Assembly: GCA_013397435.1 (NCBI GenBank)
Contig: VZRG01000752.1
Coordinates: 186,001-250,000, forward strand
DNA from: Erythrocercus mccallii
Lineage: Eukaryota; Chordata; Aves; Passeriformes; Dicruridae
Direction: 5' to 3'
DNA: 64,000 bases
Under the pieces are notes generated by a model that was given only the letters and a program-made list of their open reading frames with translations, did not search any database and was not told where the DNA came from. Positions 10,541 to 23,231 of this stretch are shown in pieces. Position 1 is the stretch's first letter; every line of letters begins with the position of its first letter. Position numbers and translations under genes: made by a program.

Positions 10541-11150
10541 TGTCTCACACCGAAGCCAGAGACGACAAGTTGAGTCCAACAGCTCGTGTTATCAGAGTTG
10601 TTTATTCATGGTTATCTATCAGTTCTTGTTCGGCTTTGCAAGGCGTCCCCAGCAAAGCAAGACACGAGGCTGGACTGGGGCAGATCAGAGAGTCCCGTAC
10701 CTTAAGTACCGTACCCTTGACCCAATCACAGTCCACAACGTATTTTTTATTTACAAAATTTCTACCAATATCTACTACCTATGCTAACATGTCATTTCTA
10801 CTCTAACCCAATCTCTAACATCCAACTCAGGAGAAGATGGGGGACGAGAGCAAAACAAGGAGCGTAAGGGCCACACCCCAAATCCTCCATCTTGTCTCTT
10901 CAGCCCCCTACACTAAGAATCCTAATTTCTATATTTATATTCTATAACAAACCAGCTACTACTTATTTTAAATTCTTAGGCTTTGTGCTTCTTCCTGCAT
11001 GTGAGTATTCACTCCCATGGCCAGGGATCAGAGGCAGTGTCCTCCTGGGCTCTGTGTGTGTGTCTGTCTGACCCCCCTGTACAGATCCCAGACCCTCCTG
11101 TCCAGTCTCCAAACCCTCCAGGGCGGCCAGAGGGATATCCTGGACTCCAA
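10541..11150 (-). mobile_element. LTR-like retroviral element remnant (solo LTR candidate), approximate borders
   Basis: The segment starts with tgtctcacaccg on the plus strand, so the reverse strand would end in CA as LTRs do. On the minus strand an AATAAA (from tttatt near 10600) lies close to that end, the layout expected of an LTR polyadenylation region. Base composition also shifts from the flanks. No gag, pol or env coding sequence adjoins it. The far border is uncertain and I could not find a target-site duplication. Confidence 0.4.
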
Positions 11151-14100
11151 CAGGCAGGAGCTCAAAGACAAGAGTTAACCAAGAACATAAAAATGGAGAA
11201 CAGATGCTAATGGTGAAGCCAGGAAACTAGACCAGGAATCTTAATATTTGCATTCTTTTGGATAGTTTATTGGCTAATTTTTGGGGAAATGTCATTTTAT
11301 GTCCGCTACATTCAACCAGAGAAGCGTAAATTCCTCCAAAATGGAGTAATTTGCACCTACCATGTTGTTTGTATGGAAACAGTGCTGTAGCAATGGGCTG
11401 TATTTGGCTACAGTGGGATAAAGGATCAGTATAATTTCTAGATTTTGAGACATTTGAAAAGATCTTTAACCTGGAGCTCTGACTTGGCTTAATTTTATTT
11501 TGTATTGCCCCAGCTGGACAGGGAAGCAGTATGTTCTCGTGCTTAGGCAACTGGTGGGATAACTCAATCAATATCTGCAGTTGAGCTTTCATCAAGGATT
11601 TGTCCAGAATGATTCATTCCTGGCATCTTAGGCATGCCATAAATTTCCAGGTGGTCTCTGAGTCAAATGCTGGAGTGGCTGACACATACTTCACACCACC
11701 AGCTGAACAAATTTGATTTTAATAGCTGAATTATAATGCTGACACTCATCCATCCATGCTTCCTAAATCTGAATGATTTAATCTGTAGCTTTAATTTTCT
11801 TTGGGTATATTACATATAGTTATATGTAAATCATAATTTTGTGTTTATAAAGGGATCACCAGAGTCTGTGGACACATTACATTGATTACTGGAGTAAAGG
11901 ATTTAGATTAACATGTGTACCATACATCTCAGATTTCTGGCAAATACCCAAATCCTACATCTCCATTACTATATGAGAAGAGAGTAGCTGAAAAAAATGT
12001 TTGTCTCACCAAGAGCTGACTACAGGGAGGCTAATCCCAGACCATTTTTACTACTGGCCATGTCTCTTTGAAGATCACTCAAGCTGAATCCACCAGCCAG
12101 AGAGAAGAAACCACCAGATTATGTTAACCCATTTCGGTATCATATGACCCATCAACCCTGTGCTGGTGATATGACCCATCATCTGCCTGACTTTAACATG
12201 ACACACAAAACCCAACTCATATGAGAAGCTGAGTGCTTAAATAACTGGAGCTCAGGCCTCCGGACACTCCAACTTATGTGTCATTTATCATTGAGTGAGG
12301 AGCAAAGAGTTTAACCCAAAACTCTGCTTCCTTAGCCATACTTACCAGCACTTAATCCTGTCAGACATCTGAGTTGAGTGCATTCAAAATGAGTAAGTAG
12401 TCAAACACTGTCATGGTTATTACTGAAGATCTCTATTTTTCTTCTTAAGTAATTTGACTTACTTAATATGAAAGCAATTAATTTTTCTAATTCTCTTTCA
12501 AGTCAACTATATCTTTACAGAGTATTGCTGGTATTGAAAATGATTGCTTCTTTGACATATTAAATGTCATTTGTATGAATTGTTGTATGCCTTCTGGCTC
12601 CTGACTTAAGCCATAAGACTTAAACTAACTTTTATGCAGTTCTTTGGCCAAAGCAGTTATGTCTCGATGCTCACTGGCCTATTTTTTAAATCTCATTAGA
12701 TTATATCACTCCACAAAATTTTTACTGTAGCAAAATGCAAAACTTTTCAGCTGTTAGAGTATTTTATTGGCCTGAAAATACTGGCATTGTAAGTTTCATG
12801 CAAATGGCCACTCCTGGGTCTAGCACTCAGACCAGACTGTAAATCAATAATAACCTAAGAGCCATTAATACTTATTCTACTACTTGGATTAGGGTCCAAA
12901 CCTGTCTGTCAGTAGTGATGCATTGTCCACAGTCTCTACTGAGAAATGCTCAGAAGCTGCTTCTCTCCACACCTGAGTCCTGGAGTTCTTTGTGCACAGA
13001 ACACATACATCTTTTCTCTATGGCAAAAGATCTACCTTGTCTGCCTGTAAGAAGCTCAGGCTTACAGGCAAACAAAAGGCAGGTTTTCCTTTGAAGAAAC
13101 CATTTTACAGTTGGATGTCTTTTAAAAGCCTTTAATCTCCTTCGCAAATAAATTTGAGTGAGGTTCTTTTGTTAATTATTATCCTTTCCCAAATGTCTGT
13201 TTGCAGATGCACAGTGGCATTTGTTATAGATGCAGAATTAATTTATATCCATTAACACATATTATCTTCTTGAGTTTAGTGGCTCCATGTGGGCCAAACC
13301 TTGAATTAAGAGAGGTCTCCCTGCTTGGGGAAGAACTCCATGAATGAGCCATTCTGCTCGCTCGATCTCTGCTCTGGGAACTGTGTGTTGCTCAGCCCTT
13401 TCCAGGTCCAACAGGGGCCAAAGTTCCAGTCCAAGGTCTAGGCACACCATCAGACATAAATGTATAGAAAAAGACCTCCCATAATATGATGCACCAGCTA
13501 GACAAGACAAAGGAGGGAGAATGATAGGACATTTTGGAGTTCCTATCCTCCATCTGTATTTACTTTCTCTTCTTAATAAGTATTTCTTGACAGCAAAATA
13601 TGGTGTGGGGGAATGCTTTTGTGGACCACCCTCAACAAAATAGCCTGGTAAGACAGGAAGTGGTGTGTCAGCAACGCATATGAGTGGAACACCAGAAACT
13701 GAGGAGATGTTTGCCCAAACTGGTGCTGCTTATAGAGGAAGAAGATCATCACCAGGATTTAACAGTAATCAGGAAATTGAAGTATTTTGAAACAAACTAA
13801 ACTTGAAAAGAAGTGCAAAAGATGTACCAAAATTTTCAACAGAGAGTAGGGCCCTGTTGATGGTAACAGAGCACGGTTTGACCGTGACAGGAGCTCTGCT
13901 CAGCACCAGCACTGCAGCACCCATGTGGACTGGGGACACAGAAGGCACCCAGGAGGGGTGGCCCAGTGGATGTAGTGCAGATTCTGCACCTGTGCTCCAA
14001 CAGAGCTTACTTGGTGGCATGAGGGCTCAGGGAGAGTTGGGAGCAGTGTAGGATCACACATGGGCAGAGCACATACATTCCGCAAAGGAGAAGTGGGGAG

Positions 14101-17100
14101 GAGGGGAGCCCCTTAGCCTGAAGAGAGAGATAGGTACTTGTCCCTCCCTGTGCAGAATTTGAGCATTTGGGGATTAGTTATACAAGGGCGTTCAAAAATT
14201 TCTAGTTCAGTAACAGTCTGTGAGTGTCTAATGTTGAGATTTATGTGTTGGTATAGCCGTTGAATATATTTTTCACCAATTGCTGATCAATTATGTGCTG
14301 CTAATAATTCAATAAACCAATTCAGTCATGAGTTGGTATAAACTCTGAGCAGTTTTTCCCTGTGATAATTACGCACCTGAACGTCCCTCAATGCTAGCAC
14401 CATTGTGCATGAAATGCAGTAAGGCCAGTTTGCTTTTCCCCTTTATAGCAACATATCTTGAGAATGCATCTTGTCTATCTTCAATGGCAACTGCTGCACT
14501 ATCTGCTGGCTCTGAAGGGTCCAAGATAAAGAAGGAATTACTCCAAAGCCAAAAAAGAAGGGGAAAAAAATTGACAGAGATTTTGAGGGAAATAATGACA
14601 AAGTACGGTGTTGAGAGCTTATCCACATAGAAATCTACTTTCTGACTCAGCAGAGGACCACTTTATCCCTCATGTTTTGTCAAATGCAGCCTCTGCCTCT
14701 CTCAGCCCTACTATACAAAAATGTGGAGGGTGGAGCCTCTCTAGCATATAAATGGAGAAGACAGACTTTTTTCTGCAGTATATTTTGCTGTAAGGCACCC
14801 CACTGAAAAGTGAGCAGAGAACTTAGGCTTTTTACCCGACTTAAGTGTTAAAGAAGGAGGAAAAGCCAAAACAGGCAGCCGCATCAATGGTTGTATCAGG
14901 TACCTTTCTCCTAAGTACATGTCACTGGGGAGAGGTGTCACTGGGGACACATTGGGACTGCATCTCATAATTTGTTAACATAAAAAGATACAGTGCAGTA
15001 ACTAGAAAATCCTGTTTGGTTTATCACTGTAAACCTCAGAGATTTATGATGGCCAGAGGTATGTGACTATCATGAAGTCATATGAAACTGGAGATTATGT
15101 TGTTTATTTCGCTGGATGAATAGTCCTGAGACAGGAGAATTAAATTAATTGCATGCAATTCCAATTTTCTTTTTCTTTCTGTTGACAGTTATCATATTCC
15201 CAGTTGGCAATAGACTGTCTAAAGAAGATAGTTTTTAATGGAATAGTGAGGAATGATGTAAAGTTAAAATAAATTCATCTACGATGATTTACAGTAAGAT
15301 ATATGAGTACAACATTAATGAAGCCAGTAAAGACCATGATAAAGCTTCAGGAGGCATAATGCAGTTACAAAACCAATTTCTAGAGAGTACATTAAATATA
15401 TTTCCAAAATTCAAGCTATATTTGAAAAATATTTTAAATGTCCTCTGCTCTACATGAGAAACATATTTGTGTATCCAATTTCTGCTGGTTTTACATTTAA
15501 AAATATACACATTCACTTTACAGTGTAGTCTGGCAGGTTCTAGCAATCTGCTGAGGTTTTGGCATAAAACAGTGATGCTGCTGCAGTTCCTGGTCTTCCT
15601 TCCAACTCTGTAAGGCAGTCTTGAAGTAACTTCTGTATCAAACTACCATTATCAAGCACTTTTTAAAAGCAGCTTTGTTTTTGCCATGGAATCAATAATG
15701 TACTTCACTTACCAAGTTGCAAAAGCCTAGTGAAGAAAAGAGATTTCTCCTGTGTGAAGGAGTTGGATAAGATGAAATCTGTATGCAATGGCTTAAGGAT
15801 AATCTCATAATGACTACAGTGCGACAATTAAAAAAAAAAAAAGACAGAGAGAAATCAAGCAGAGCTCCCTGCCTTCTGTTTGGAGAACACATAGCCAAAA
15901 TGAATTTTCCCATTCTAACTCCAGCAATATCAGGAGAACAGCAGAAGCTGATATGACCCAATAACTTCTGTAACATGAGCATATTTAGACAACAGTGCAA
16001 GGCACAATGTGGCACCATGAGTTATCCAAGAGAATGAGGCTCAGTGTATTGCTGTTGTTTATCATTCCTGAAGAACAAAATAATCTGCCCTCTTTGCAGT
16101 GGCTGGATCAATGGGTCACTGCTCAGTGACAGTTTCCTTAATGATGTGACTGCTCAACGAAGATGTGTAAATTAGGAAATAAGAATGTCGCAGAAAAGTA
16201 ACTGCTCTGGTAGGGTTTTTTCCAAACCAGGAAAGCCCACTAGTTAAACGATGCAAAATATAAAAGGACAGAATGTCTAGAGGGAATTGGTAAGTGGGTG
16301 GATGGATGGCAGCCTCCTTCTTTTCTGGGGACACAGCATAAAACAAAGATAGTGTTGCTGTGGAAATATGCCTGCCTAAGTAGTGTGATGCTTCCAAATG
16401 CAGGGCTGGGGTGTTCCTTATACTAAAAAAAGAAATAGTTGTAATTCTTAAAGATTATTGTGAGCAGAGCCTGAAGGTGAACAGAGGATCTAGTGCACTG
16501 CAGCAAGAGCTGACAGCCTAAGGGAAAGGTTTGGCTCCAAACGGTCAAAAAAGATTGTATTTAATAAAAATTCATGATGTTACATGGTAAGAGAGGAATG
16601 CTTAATACAGCTGATATGGGCTACTCACAATATTTTTAAAGGAACTGAGAAAAGAGTTTGTGGGATCTGTTCTACAAGATGGTGTCTGAACTAATGTACT
16701 TTTTATGATAATATTTAGTTCACACTTGAAAACCACATCTTAGCTTGGCTTATTCTTTTTCATTTAATTTCATCATTTTGAGGTCAGAGTAGATTTTGCA
16801 ATTTAGAGCAACATCACTTGAAAAATCACATGATGATACTTTCTTAAACACTACAGTGATGGATATAAAGCATTAAACAATGACATTTTTCTTTAGTTGA
16901 AACATAAAGCTGGCACCTTCTATATTGCCTTTATCAAATACCAATTGCAATAATAACAGGTGAATTATTAGTTTAACTGTATGCTTTGTAACTGAGTATC
17001 TTAAAATACTTATCAGAGATTGTCTGTGAAGGTGAATTTCATCTTGTTAACCTTCCTTCATTTAAGTTGAATACATAGCAAGAAGATGTAAAATCATTCT

Positions 17101-20100
17101 CCTTCTTTTTAGATGAAGAAATTCTAGAGATAAAACATAATGCTTTTCAGGGTTGATCTATCATGGCTGGTCCTGACATAAAGTTTGATGAATGAGTGGT
17201 GGTCACATAATTGCAAAACATCAACTGTTCTTTGGGTGAGCTGAATAAATGGAGAAGCTAGTTGGTAACCATCAGTTATAGTTTGGGAGATGTCAAAGCT
17301 TTCTATTAAATGTTGGAATCATCTTATACTCTCAAGCCTTTTCTTTGTAGTGAGGCTGAAAGCAATGTCACTAAAACTTTCCATATTTACCCTACCTCTC
17401 ATATTTTCAGGGCTCTTTTTGGTCATGGTTGCCATAAGGGGTTAAATGACACTTTATTTTAGAAATGGGCATTTTCAAATAGAAAATCTTACATGATTAG
17501 AATAGAATAGAATTTCTCACATGAGAACAAGATTTTATTGTTGTAGAGCAAGACTGGCTGTGACCTAATATATTGGGAAACATTACACTAAAGGAAATAA
17601 AATTTGGCACAGAGAAACAACGTAAAGCTAGGTCTTGTGGACCTGATGTTTCTGTTTTCAAGGACAAGAACCTTCAACATGAGTTTCAGTGACTGAAGAA
17701 TTCATCTCACCTCAGGGATGCAAATCCTAAGGCCACGTTCTTCAAAACAATCCAACTTCTCCCTCTTATTCTTCCTCCCATCCCTATTTCTGTCTACAGG
17801 ATGATGGGAAAGTTCCTTGTCTCTTTCTTTCTTTTTAGTATTGTAGCATGTGAATATGCGTGGTAAGTTCAAGGACACATAGTAACATAGTTAACAGTTC
17901 ATATTCAGAAAGGAAGCAAAAAAAATCCCTTAAAAACACAAAGAATTTTCAACCTGTGTTTCTCTTCTTTTGGGGGGTGAGGAGATTTTTTTTTGGCTTT
18001 TTGTTTGTTTGTTTTAAAGAGTCAAGGAATTGAATTTCTGGCACAAACACTTTTTTCTGGCCTTCATAAGAGTGGTGCAGTTCCTAGTTAATTATTAAGC
18101 TATAAGGATATGGGAAACAAATGTTCAAATTTCTCCTGATAGATACCACATCTGCCACCTCCCAAGAGCCAGCCCTAAACAGCAAGTCATAAATTATTTG
18201 AAGCGCTCAGTGTCCCTGTGAAAGCTGTTCCACTTAATGTAAAACATTCTAATCCTACATATATTCATTAGGAAATGGGACCCAGGTTCTGTGCCTGCCT
18301 CCACCTCTCTTTCTTTTTTTTTTTTTTAAATTTCACACCTCCATGACCCAATTCACCCCTCAAACTCAGTCAGGTGTTTCTGCTTACCCCCAAACTGGTC
18401 AGTTTTCTAACATGGGGATAATCAAGCAGAAGACAACAGCTCTCCCAACCCTTGCTACAGCAGCACTACTGGTATCAGATATGTCAGGAATCGTGTCTTC
18501 TGCTTACCATGCTGTCCTTAAGTGTTTTTTCGATATTTTAGAGCGTAATCTCAAACACTGGTTGAGAAAAGTACTGGTTCAGAGTAGCAGAGCTGCCTCC
18601 ACTCAATAATGCTTTTTGACAAACAATGACAAAAAACCACCCCACCTAAAAATCTGTCTTACTTCTTTATCTGAGCCTAGAGCAGCTCTGATGCTCTCTG
18701 TCTGTGCAATGCAGCTCCTCTCAAGTCAAGGCACAGCACTGGCAGGTGCAGGGGTACCTGCAGCTTGCCCACACTGGAGCCTAAGTCACAGATGCAACCA
18801 TGAGCACTGTACCTAAAGGGTCACAGCAACTTTGTCACCTGGAAATAGCCTGGAAATAATTTGTCCCTTGAGGAATGCAGCAGGTGAATTTAAGACTTAG
18901 CTGCTTGCCAGTTTGACTCTACCAGCCAAATCCAGCTGTCTGATTTTGGTGATGGGGAAAGGGGAGGGTTAAAAGAAGGTAGCAAGTCACTTTGCAATAT
19001 AGTAGCTTGTTTTGAACACTAAGTGATTCAGTCAATTATCTTAATTTCCCTACTTTGGAAAACACCCATAACTGGGACTTAAAATTCAATTGTTATTTCT
19101 GATTTTTATTTAAAGAATTGACTTATCTTGCTACATTGACTTGATAATTTGCTGATTGCCTGCACTCATTTTATGACCCATATAATTAATTTTGAATCAT
19201 TAGGTTCAATTTTAATTGACATTGATTTGATAATTAAATGTAGTTCTTAGCTACTCTAGTCCAGTTCTAGCAGCACATTGGGTTCTTTACCATTAATAAA
19301 CTTCACAAATCTGTTTTCCTTTTTCAGACTACCAACTCAGACTAAATGTCTGAAGAATATAAGATAAATTAGATGGTTCAGCTAATGACATACCTCAATT
19401 CTAAACTTTGTCTCCTTCTGAAAGGGCAATCAAATGGTGTAATGATATGCAAAGATTTAAGAATTCCAAGTCACTCATCATGAGGTAAAACTTGCTTCTA
19501 ACCCAAAATAGTGAACTTAATCTTCAAATTAACACATCTCATTTGCTGCTTACAGATCTGATTTTACCCCTACTACAGCCAGTATGATTTTGCTACAGAT
19601 ATTAACCCTGAGTTCCCCAGTCCTTCCACACACCTCAATCTTTATTATGCAAGAGCTGTTTTTGACAAGCACTTTATGCTTTGTTAAAGTTACTTTACAA
19701 AAACAAAATAATCCAGAAAACACATGCTACTTTATATATGATATTTATGCTGTATTAGTAAATCCTGCATCTGTATGAGGCTGTATCTCCCTGAATTCAT
19801 TGGCCATTTTTTTTTAATTTCCACAGTGTCTCTTAATAATGTAGAGGCCATAAAGTATTCTATATATTCTATCTTGTATCAACCCAAACCACATTTAAAT
19901 AAGGTCCCTTAAGTTCCAGAAAGAGACAGAATCTGGTGATGAAGATCACACCCTAATAAATGTATTACATACCAAAGGTGCCATGTCTGACCTGTAAATC
20001 AAAGTACTTGTACACAAGAGATCTCCTCTGGTGATCAGTCATGCCTTAGAAATGCAGTCATGAAGCAGATAGATGACTTCACGAATAATGGCACTGCACT

Positions 20101-22210
20101 CGAGAAAAGCATGCCTTCCTGCTGATTTAAATAAGATTTAATGTACTTGATGCTGAGCAGGTGACTTGTCTTAACGTCAGCTCTTATGGAAACAAAGCAT
20201 GACTAAAAAGGGCTACCAAAACTAATCCTAGTAATTGGCATTGGATTAAAACCTGAAATAAGTGCAAAAAAAAAAAAAAAAAAAAGCATAAATTTAACAA
20301 TATGGCCAAGCCTAGGCTTCTGCTGAATAGGATGAGCTTGGAAGGTCAAGGAAAATTAAGGTTCTTTCAGTGTGATTAGGCTGGATGTGTTCAAATGTAA
20401 ACTGCACTAAGGATGATTACTTATCTTGTCCAAGACAGGGGCTCATTTAGACATTTTGGTATGCTTAAATGCTATTTAGAATTACACTAAGGGCAGTCAA
20501 GACAGCCTGCCATTGACAGATAACAACTTCTTAAAATGCTTGAATGTGCCACACCTGGTCTTCCCTGACTGGCCAAGCTGCAAATGTGGATCTTTTGTAA
20601 AATCTTTCCAGGAGAAATGTCAAACCTGGAATCAAGATATACAAGAGTTATTAGGGCATACAGCCATTTTTTAAATAATAACATTGAACATGTTATTAAG
20701 ATGAATTTTTTAGGTTTAGGCCCATGTCTTTACAGAAAAAAATGGGTACATCACTTCCATTGGCTTTAGCATCATCTATCTGAGAAAGACACTCTAGAAT
20801 ATTCCAGAGAGAGCAGGGTGACTTTTCACCAGCTCAATTATCCTTTACATTACTCTGGCAATGTAAAAATTCTCTAGTATTAAAAAGAATCCAGACTCAC
20901 ACATTGATTTTGCTGCCTATTTAAAGCACTAAACCCCACTACAGCTTAGCATTATTATTAGCAAGAATCCTCTTGGCCTGAACTAGCAACTGTATAATCC
21001 AACAGTACAGTTGCCTATGCAACATATTTTTCAACTTCATCAGACACTTTCAGGACTGATTACTGACAACAAAGCTTATTAACTGGGCTTAATTTGGAAA
21101 ATTGGTCTCTTTTGTACTAGATTAATTATAATACATGTCAGTAACAACATACTTGAAAGGTTAAAATTCCTAGGTTGAGCCTGATAATCTGGCAGGAATT
21201 GGTTCCACAGCTGGAGACTGCTTATTAATAAATCTGTGTGTAGCTGCAACTGTACTCATCACTGAAACCTGAGGAAAGGAGCAGCTTCCTAGCCTGAGCA
21301 AGACTCAGACTGGTGACAGCCACAGATTTCCAATGTGCTTTGCCAAAAAGGTAACTGTCACTATCATCATTTCTTCTTCATAGGCGGAGAGGAAGGGATG
21401 CACAACCATGTGGGTGTCCCGAGGTGCTGATACATACAAACACAGTCAGGCAGAGAATTGGGTTTCTGATTACTGGCTTTTGGCCACTGGTTCCCAGTGA
21501 GATAGATCTATCTTTCTGCTGCTTCACTGGAGACCAGCAGCCAGCAGCATAGCACATGGTTGCTAACACATTTGCATTAGCCTGTTCTGCTCCATAGGTT
21601 GGCTATGGTATCTGTACCAATGACAGGAATCCTCGGACTTCTTCGTTCAGGCTTCAGCAGAGTGCACCACAGTAGTCAAGTCTGAAAATGCATGAAACAT
21701 AGGGTCTAAATTCTCCTCTAACAGGGAGGAGTGCACTGTAAGACTGCAATGTCCTCAAGAAGACCTGTTTAAATAGATATTAAAAAGAGATGCATCACCA
21801 GCACATGGTTTTGATGGGGTTTGTGGGTATCAGAGTCCTGTAGGTGAGCATTTTGCTTATCCAGTGAGCAGAGCACTGAGTGCACAGCTGTGTGCAGTGA
21901 CTGTATGCACTATGCAGTGCCTTTGGGGGAAAAGGAGCCTGGGCTGGGCTACAGCAGCATTCAGACAACATCTGCCATCACACCACAGCTGTTCTTCACA
22001 GTTCTTTAGGGCAGCTTTCTTCTCCTGGAGCCTACACCCAGCAAGTCTGCCACGTCAGGCTTAATGGTTGGGGAATGCCTGACTCTGCCAGCTGCTTTTA
22101 GGTGAATTGTTTCATTCCTGCCTGACCAAGGGCAGCTTTGCTGCCTGATGGTGGGCTTCAGAAAATGGAAAAAATAGTAAGAGGTGTTTGGAGAAACATG
22201 AGAGAGGAAA
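11151..22210. other. NMS-CHST10 intergenic region, no gene seen
   Basis: This is AT-rich intergenic DNA between divergent NMS and CHST10. It contains simple A/T runs (for example 20266-20285) and short open frames that look like noise. Near 12140-12190 the sequence atatgacccatca occurs twice about 30 bases apart. I see no RNA gene or coding exon. Confidence 0.5.
20266..20285 (+). repeat. Poly-A run
   Basis: About 20 consecutive A residues follow gtgc. No clear retrogene or target-site duplication adjoins it. Confidence 0.8.
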
Positions 22211-22214
22211 AGTC

Positions 22215-22560
22215 ACATGGAAAGGGACCCTATTGATTTCTTCAATTCCCTAACAGAAGGTTGTAGCCGGGCGAGGACCCATTTCACGTCTCAAGTAGCA
22301 AGTGATAAGACCAGAGGAAACAGCCTCAAGTTGCACCAAAGGAGATCTAGGTCAGGTTTTTGGGAAAATTTCTTCATGGAAAGGTTGTCAAACACTGGTG
22401 CAGGCTCCCCAGGGCAGTGGTGGAATCACCTTCCTGAAGCGTTTAGAAACCATACGGACATGACCCTCAGGGATGTGGTTTAGTGGGGGCCTTGGCAGTG
22501 CTGGGGGAACGGTTGGACTTACTAGAGGTCTTTTGCAATATAAATGATTCTGTGATTTCC
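22215..22560 (+). repeat. CR1 LINE fragment
   Basis: This is a longer CR1 3' region. It includes the characteristic 'aatttcttcatggaaaggtt', 'caggctccccagggcagtgg' and 'gatgtggtttagtgg' blocks, and ends taaatgattctgtgattt. It is truncated at the 5' side, as most avian CR1 copies are. It ends about 120 bases before the CHST10 CpG island. Confidence 0.9.
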
Positions 22561-22958
22561 AGACACACACATTTTTTAAACATGAGCGTTAGTGACCTAC
22601 GAAAGCTATTTTAACAGTTAAAAAACCCAAACGTAACAACCCAAACACACGTATACAAGTGTACACACGTGAGTCCAGCTGCAAGGCCACGCTCGAGGGG
22701 AAGGAGAGAAGAGGCGGAGCGGGGAGGGGAGGGCAGAGCTGCTCAGCCCGCCCTCCGTTCCTCCTTCCCTCCCGCCTTCGGGCGGCCGGGTGCGGCGCTG
22801 CGTCTTCTCGCAGCCGAAGCGGGCCGTCCCCGCGGCGGCCTTCACCTTCCTCCCCCTCCCGGCGGCGGGGCTGGGGCCTTCCCGCGGCCCCGGGAGGAAA
22901 TGGAGGCGACGGCGGCAGGCCCGGGCGGCGGCGGTGGCGGCGGCGCAGCTTTGGGCTT

Positions 22959-23040
22959 GCGACCTCAGATCAGACGTGGCGACCCGCTGAATTTAAGCAT
23001 ATTAGTCAGCGGAGGAAAAGAAACTAACGAGGATTCCCTC
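22959..23040 (+). rRNA. 28S rRNA 5'-end fragment beside an assembly gap
   Basis: From gcgacctcagatcagacgtg to ggattccctc this is the highly conserved start of eukaryotic 28S rRNA, including gacccgctgaatttaagcat and attagtcagcggaggaaaag. Against the vertebrate sequence as I recall it there is one difference: G at 23029 where C is usual (aactaacCagg). The match runs straight into the N gap, so its right end is unknown. A functional rDNA unit is very unlikely. It is either an rDNA-derived insertion or, more likely, an assembly mis-join at the gap. Confidence 0.9.
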
Positions 23041-23214
23041 NNNNNNNNNNNNNNNNNNNNNNNNNNNNNNNNNNNNNNNNNNNNNNNNNNNNNNNNNNNN
23101 NNNNNNNNNNNNNNNNNNNNNNNNNNNNNNNNNNNNNNNNNNNNNNNNNNNNNNNNNNNNNNNNNNNNNNNNNNNNNNNNNNNNNNNNNNNNNNNNNNNN
23201 NNNNNNNNNNNNNN
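23041..23214. other. Assembly gap (174 N)
   Basis: This run of N lies inside the CHST10 CpG island. It probably hides part of the noncoding first exon or the remainder of the 28S-like sequence. Confidence 1.
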
Positions 23215-23231
23215 GCGGCGCTGGAGGGCCG
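23215..23231 (+). other. CHST10: CHST10 noncoding exon 1, 3' end
   Basis: Just after the gap, GGAGGGCCG is followed by gtaagc, a good splice donor in CpG-rich sequence. The first coding exon (27956-28090) begins with 35 nt of 5'UTR after an acceptor, so an upstream noncoding exon is required and this is the best candidate. The 5' end lies in or before the gap. Confidence 0.55.
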
